From Bin87 sp034421995 (GTDB lineage: Bacteria; Chloroflexota; Dehalococcoidia; Lucifugimonadales; UBA3495), in the NCBI GenBank assembly GCA_034421995.1, contig DAOUJY010000047.1:46439-110438 (forward strand): 64,000 nt of DNA, read 5' to 3'. The notes beneath the pieces were generated by a model. That model saw nothing but the letters and a program-made list of their open reading frames with translations, did not search any database and had not been told where the DNA came from. The translations under genes were made by a program, and so were the position numbers. Shown one piece after another: positions 63,921-64,000 of this stretch; position 1 is the first letter of the stretch, and every line of letters starts with the position of its first letter.

Positions 63921-64000
63921 AAATGCCACGAGGTTCCCCTATGCTGCGAGTTGAGAACACTCCGCAGCGAGGAACCCCATGAACATCTCCGATTTTATCA
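63921..64000 (+). mobile_element. Left end of an insertion sequence with transposase start (partial)
   Basis: GAGGTTCCCC at 63931-63940 and an inverted GAGGAACCCC at 63970-63979 precede an ATG at 63979 that reads M-N-I-S-D-F-I to the window edge. This start recalls IS982-type transposases (M-x-I-x-D-F-I-I-x-x-x-C, from memory). Only seven codons are visible, so family is tentative. Its position at the broken end of the preceding gene supports an insertion. Confidence 0.4.

Overview
The window is a GC-rich bacterial chromosome segment. Its main landmark is a nearly complete ribosomal-protein superoperon on the minus strand (about 38.0-60.8 kb). The left half mixes a LLM-class flavin monooxygenase, an enolase-superfamily enzyme, a CaiB/BaiF CoA-transferase, a lone molybdopterin hydroxylase subunit, an M24 peptidase and circularly permuted ATP-grasp/alpha-E/transglutaminase modules. 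That mix is reminiscent of Chloroflexota of the SAR202/Dehalococcoidia type. The assignment is inferred from gene content only; no rRNA or tRNA gene was seen.

Layout. 0-0.5 kb: the tail of an unknown gene and a broken VapC-type PIN toxin. 0.66-3.5 kb (+): CP-ATP-grasp, transglutaminase and a short alpha-E protein. 3.5-10.1 kb (-): a retropepsin-like protein, a DinB/mycothiol-type protein, a LLM oxidoreductase, a DUF4268 protein, a tandem array of three retropepsin-like genes alternating with two copies of a small partner gene, and an enolase-superfamily enzyme. 10.3-14.0 kb (-): L-2-hydroxyglutarate oxidase followed by a second ATP-grasp/alpha-E pair. 14.0-18.0 kb (-): HicA with a double-domain HicB, then a coupled operon of a coiled-coil nuclease-like protein, two HEPN-like proteins, a frameshifted DUF4268 gene and a gene with an in-frame amber codon. 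18.1-25.7 kb: molybdopterin hydroxylase, NYN RNase-like protein, CaiB/BaiF transferase, a degenerate SDR, M24 peptidase and YceI-like lipoprotein.

25.8-33.7 kb (+) is an SAM-metabolism cluster. A sigma70-type promoter, a SAM-I riboswitch and an intrinsic terminator precede mtnA; mtnP, ahcY and metK follow on the same strand, interspersed with an arylsulfotransferase-like gene, a membrane protein, a PD-(D/E)XK-like gene and a rhodanese. Together they make SAM and recycle both by-products, methylthioadenosine and S-adenosylhomocysteine. 33.9-38.0 kb holds two RDD membrane proteins, a phosphohexomutase, a degenerate nucleotidyltransferase-like protein, a CcdA-like protein and a coiled-coil protein.

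38.0-60.8 kb (-), read from the promoter at 60.85 kb: rpsL-rpsG-fusA-rpsJ-rplC-rplD-rplW-rplB-rpsS-rplV-rpsC-rplP-rpmC-rpsQ-rplN-rplX-rplE-rpsN-rpsH-rplF-rplR-rpsE-rpmD-rplO-secY-adk-map-infA-rpmJ-rpsM-rpsK-rpsD-rpoA-rplQ-truA-rplM-rpsI. There is no tuf. The gaps are heavily seeded with short palindromic repeats. At four loci a tandem array or single extra unit abuts the left edge of the same palindrome, in register; this is the most unusual structural signal in the window. 61.7-64.0 kb (+): a DNA methyltransferase fused to a nuclease-like domain, then a gene apparently cut by an insertion sequence that runs off the window.
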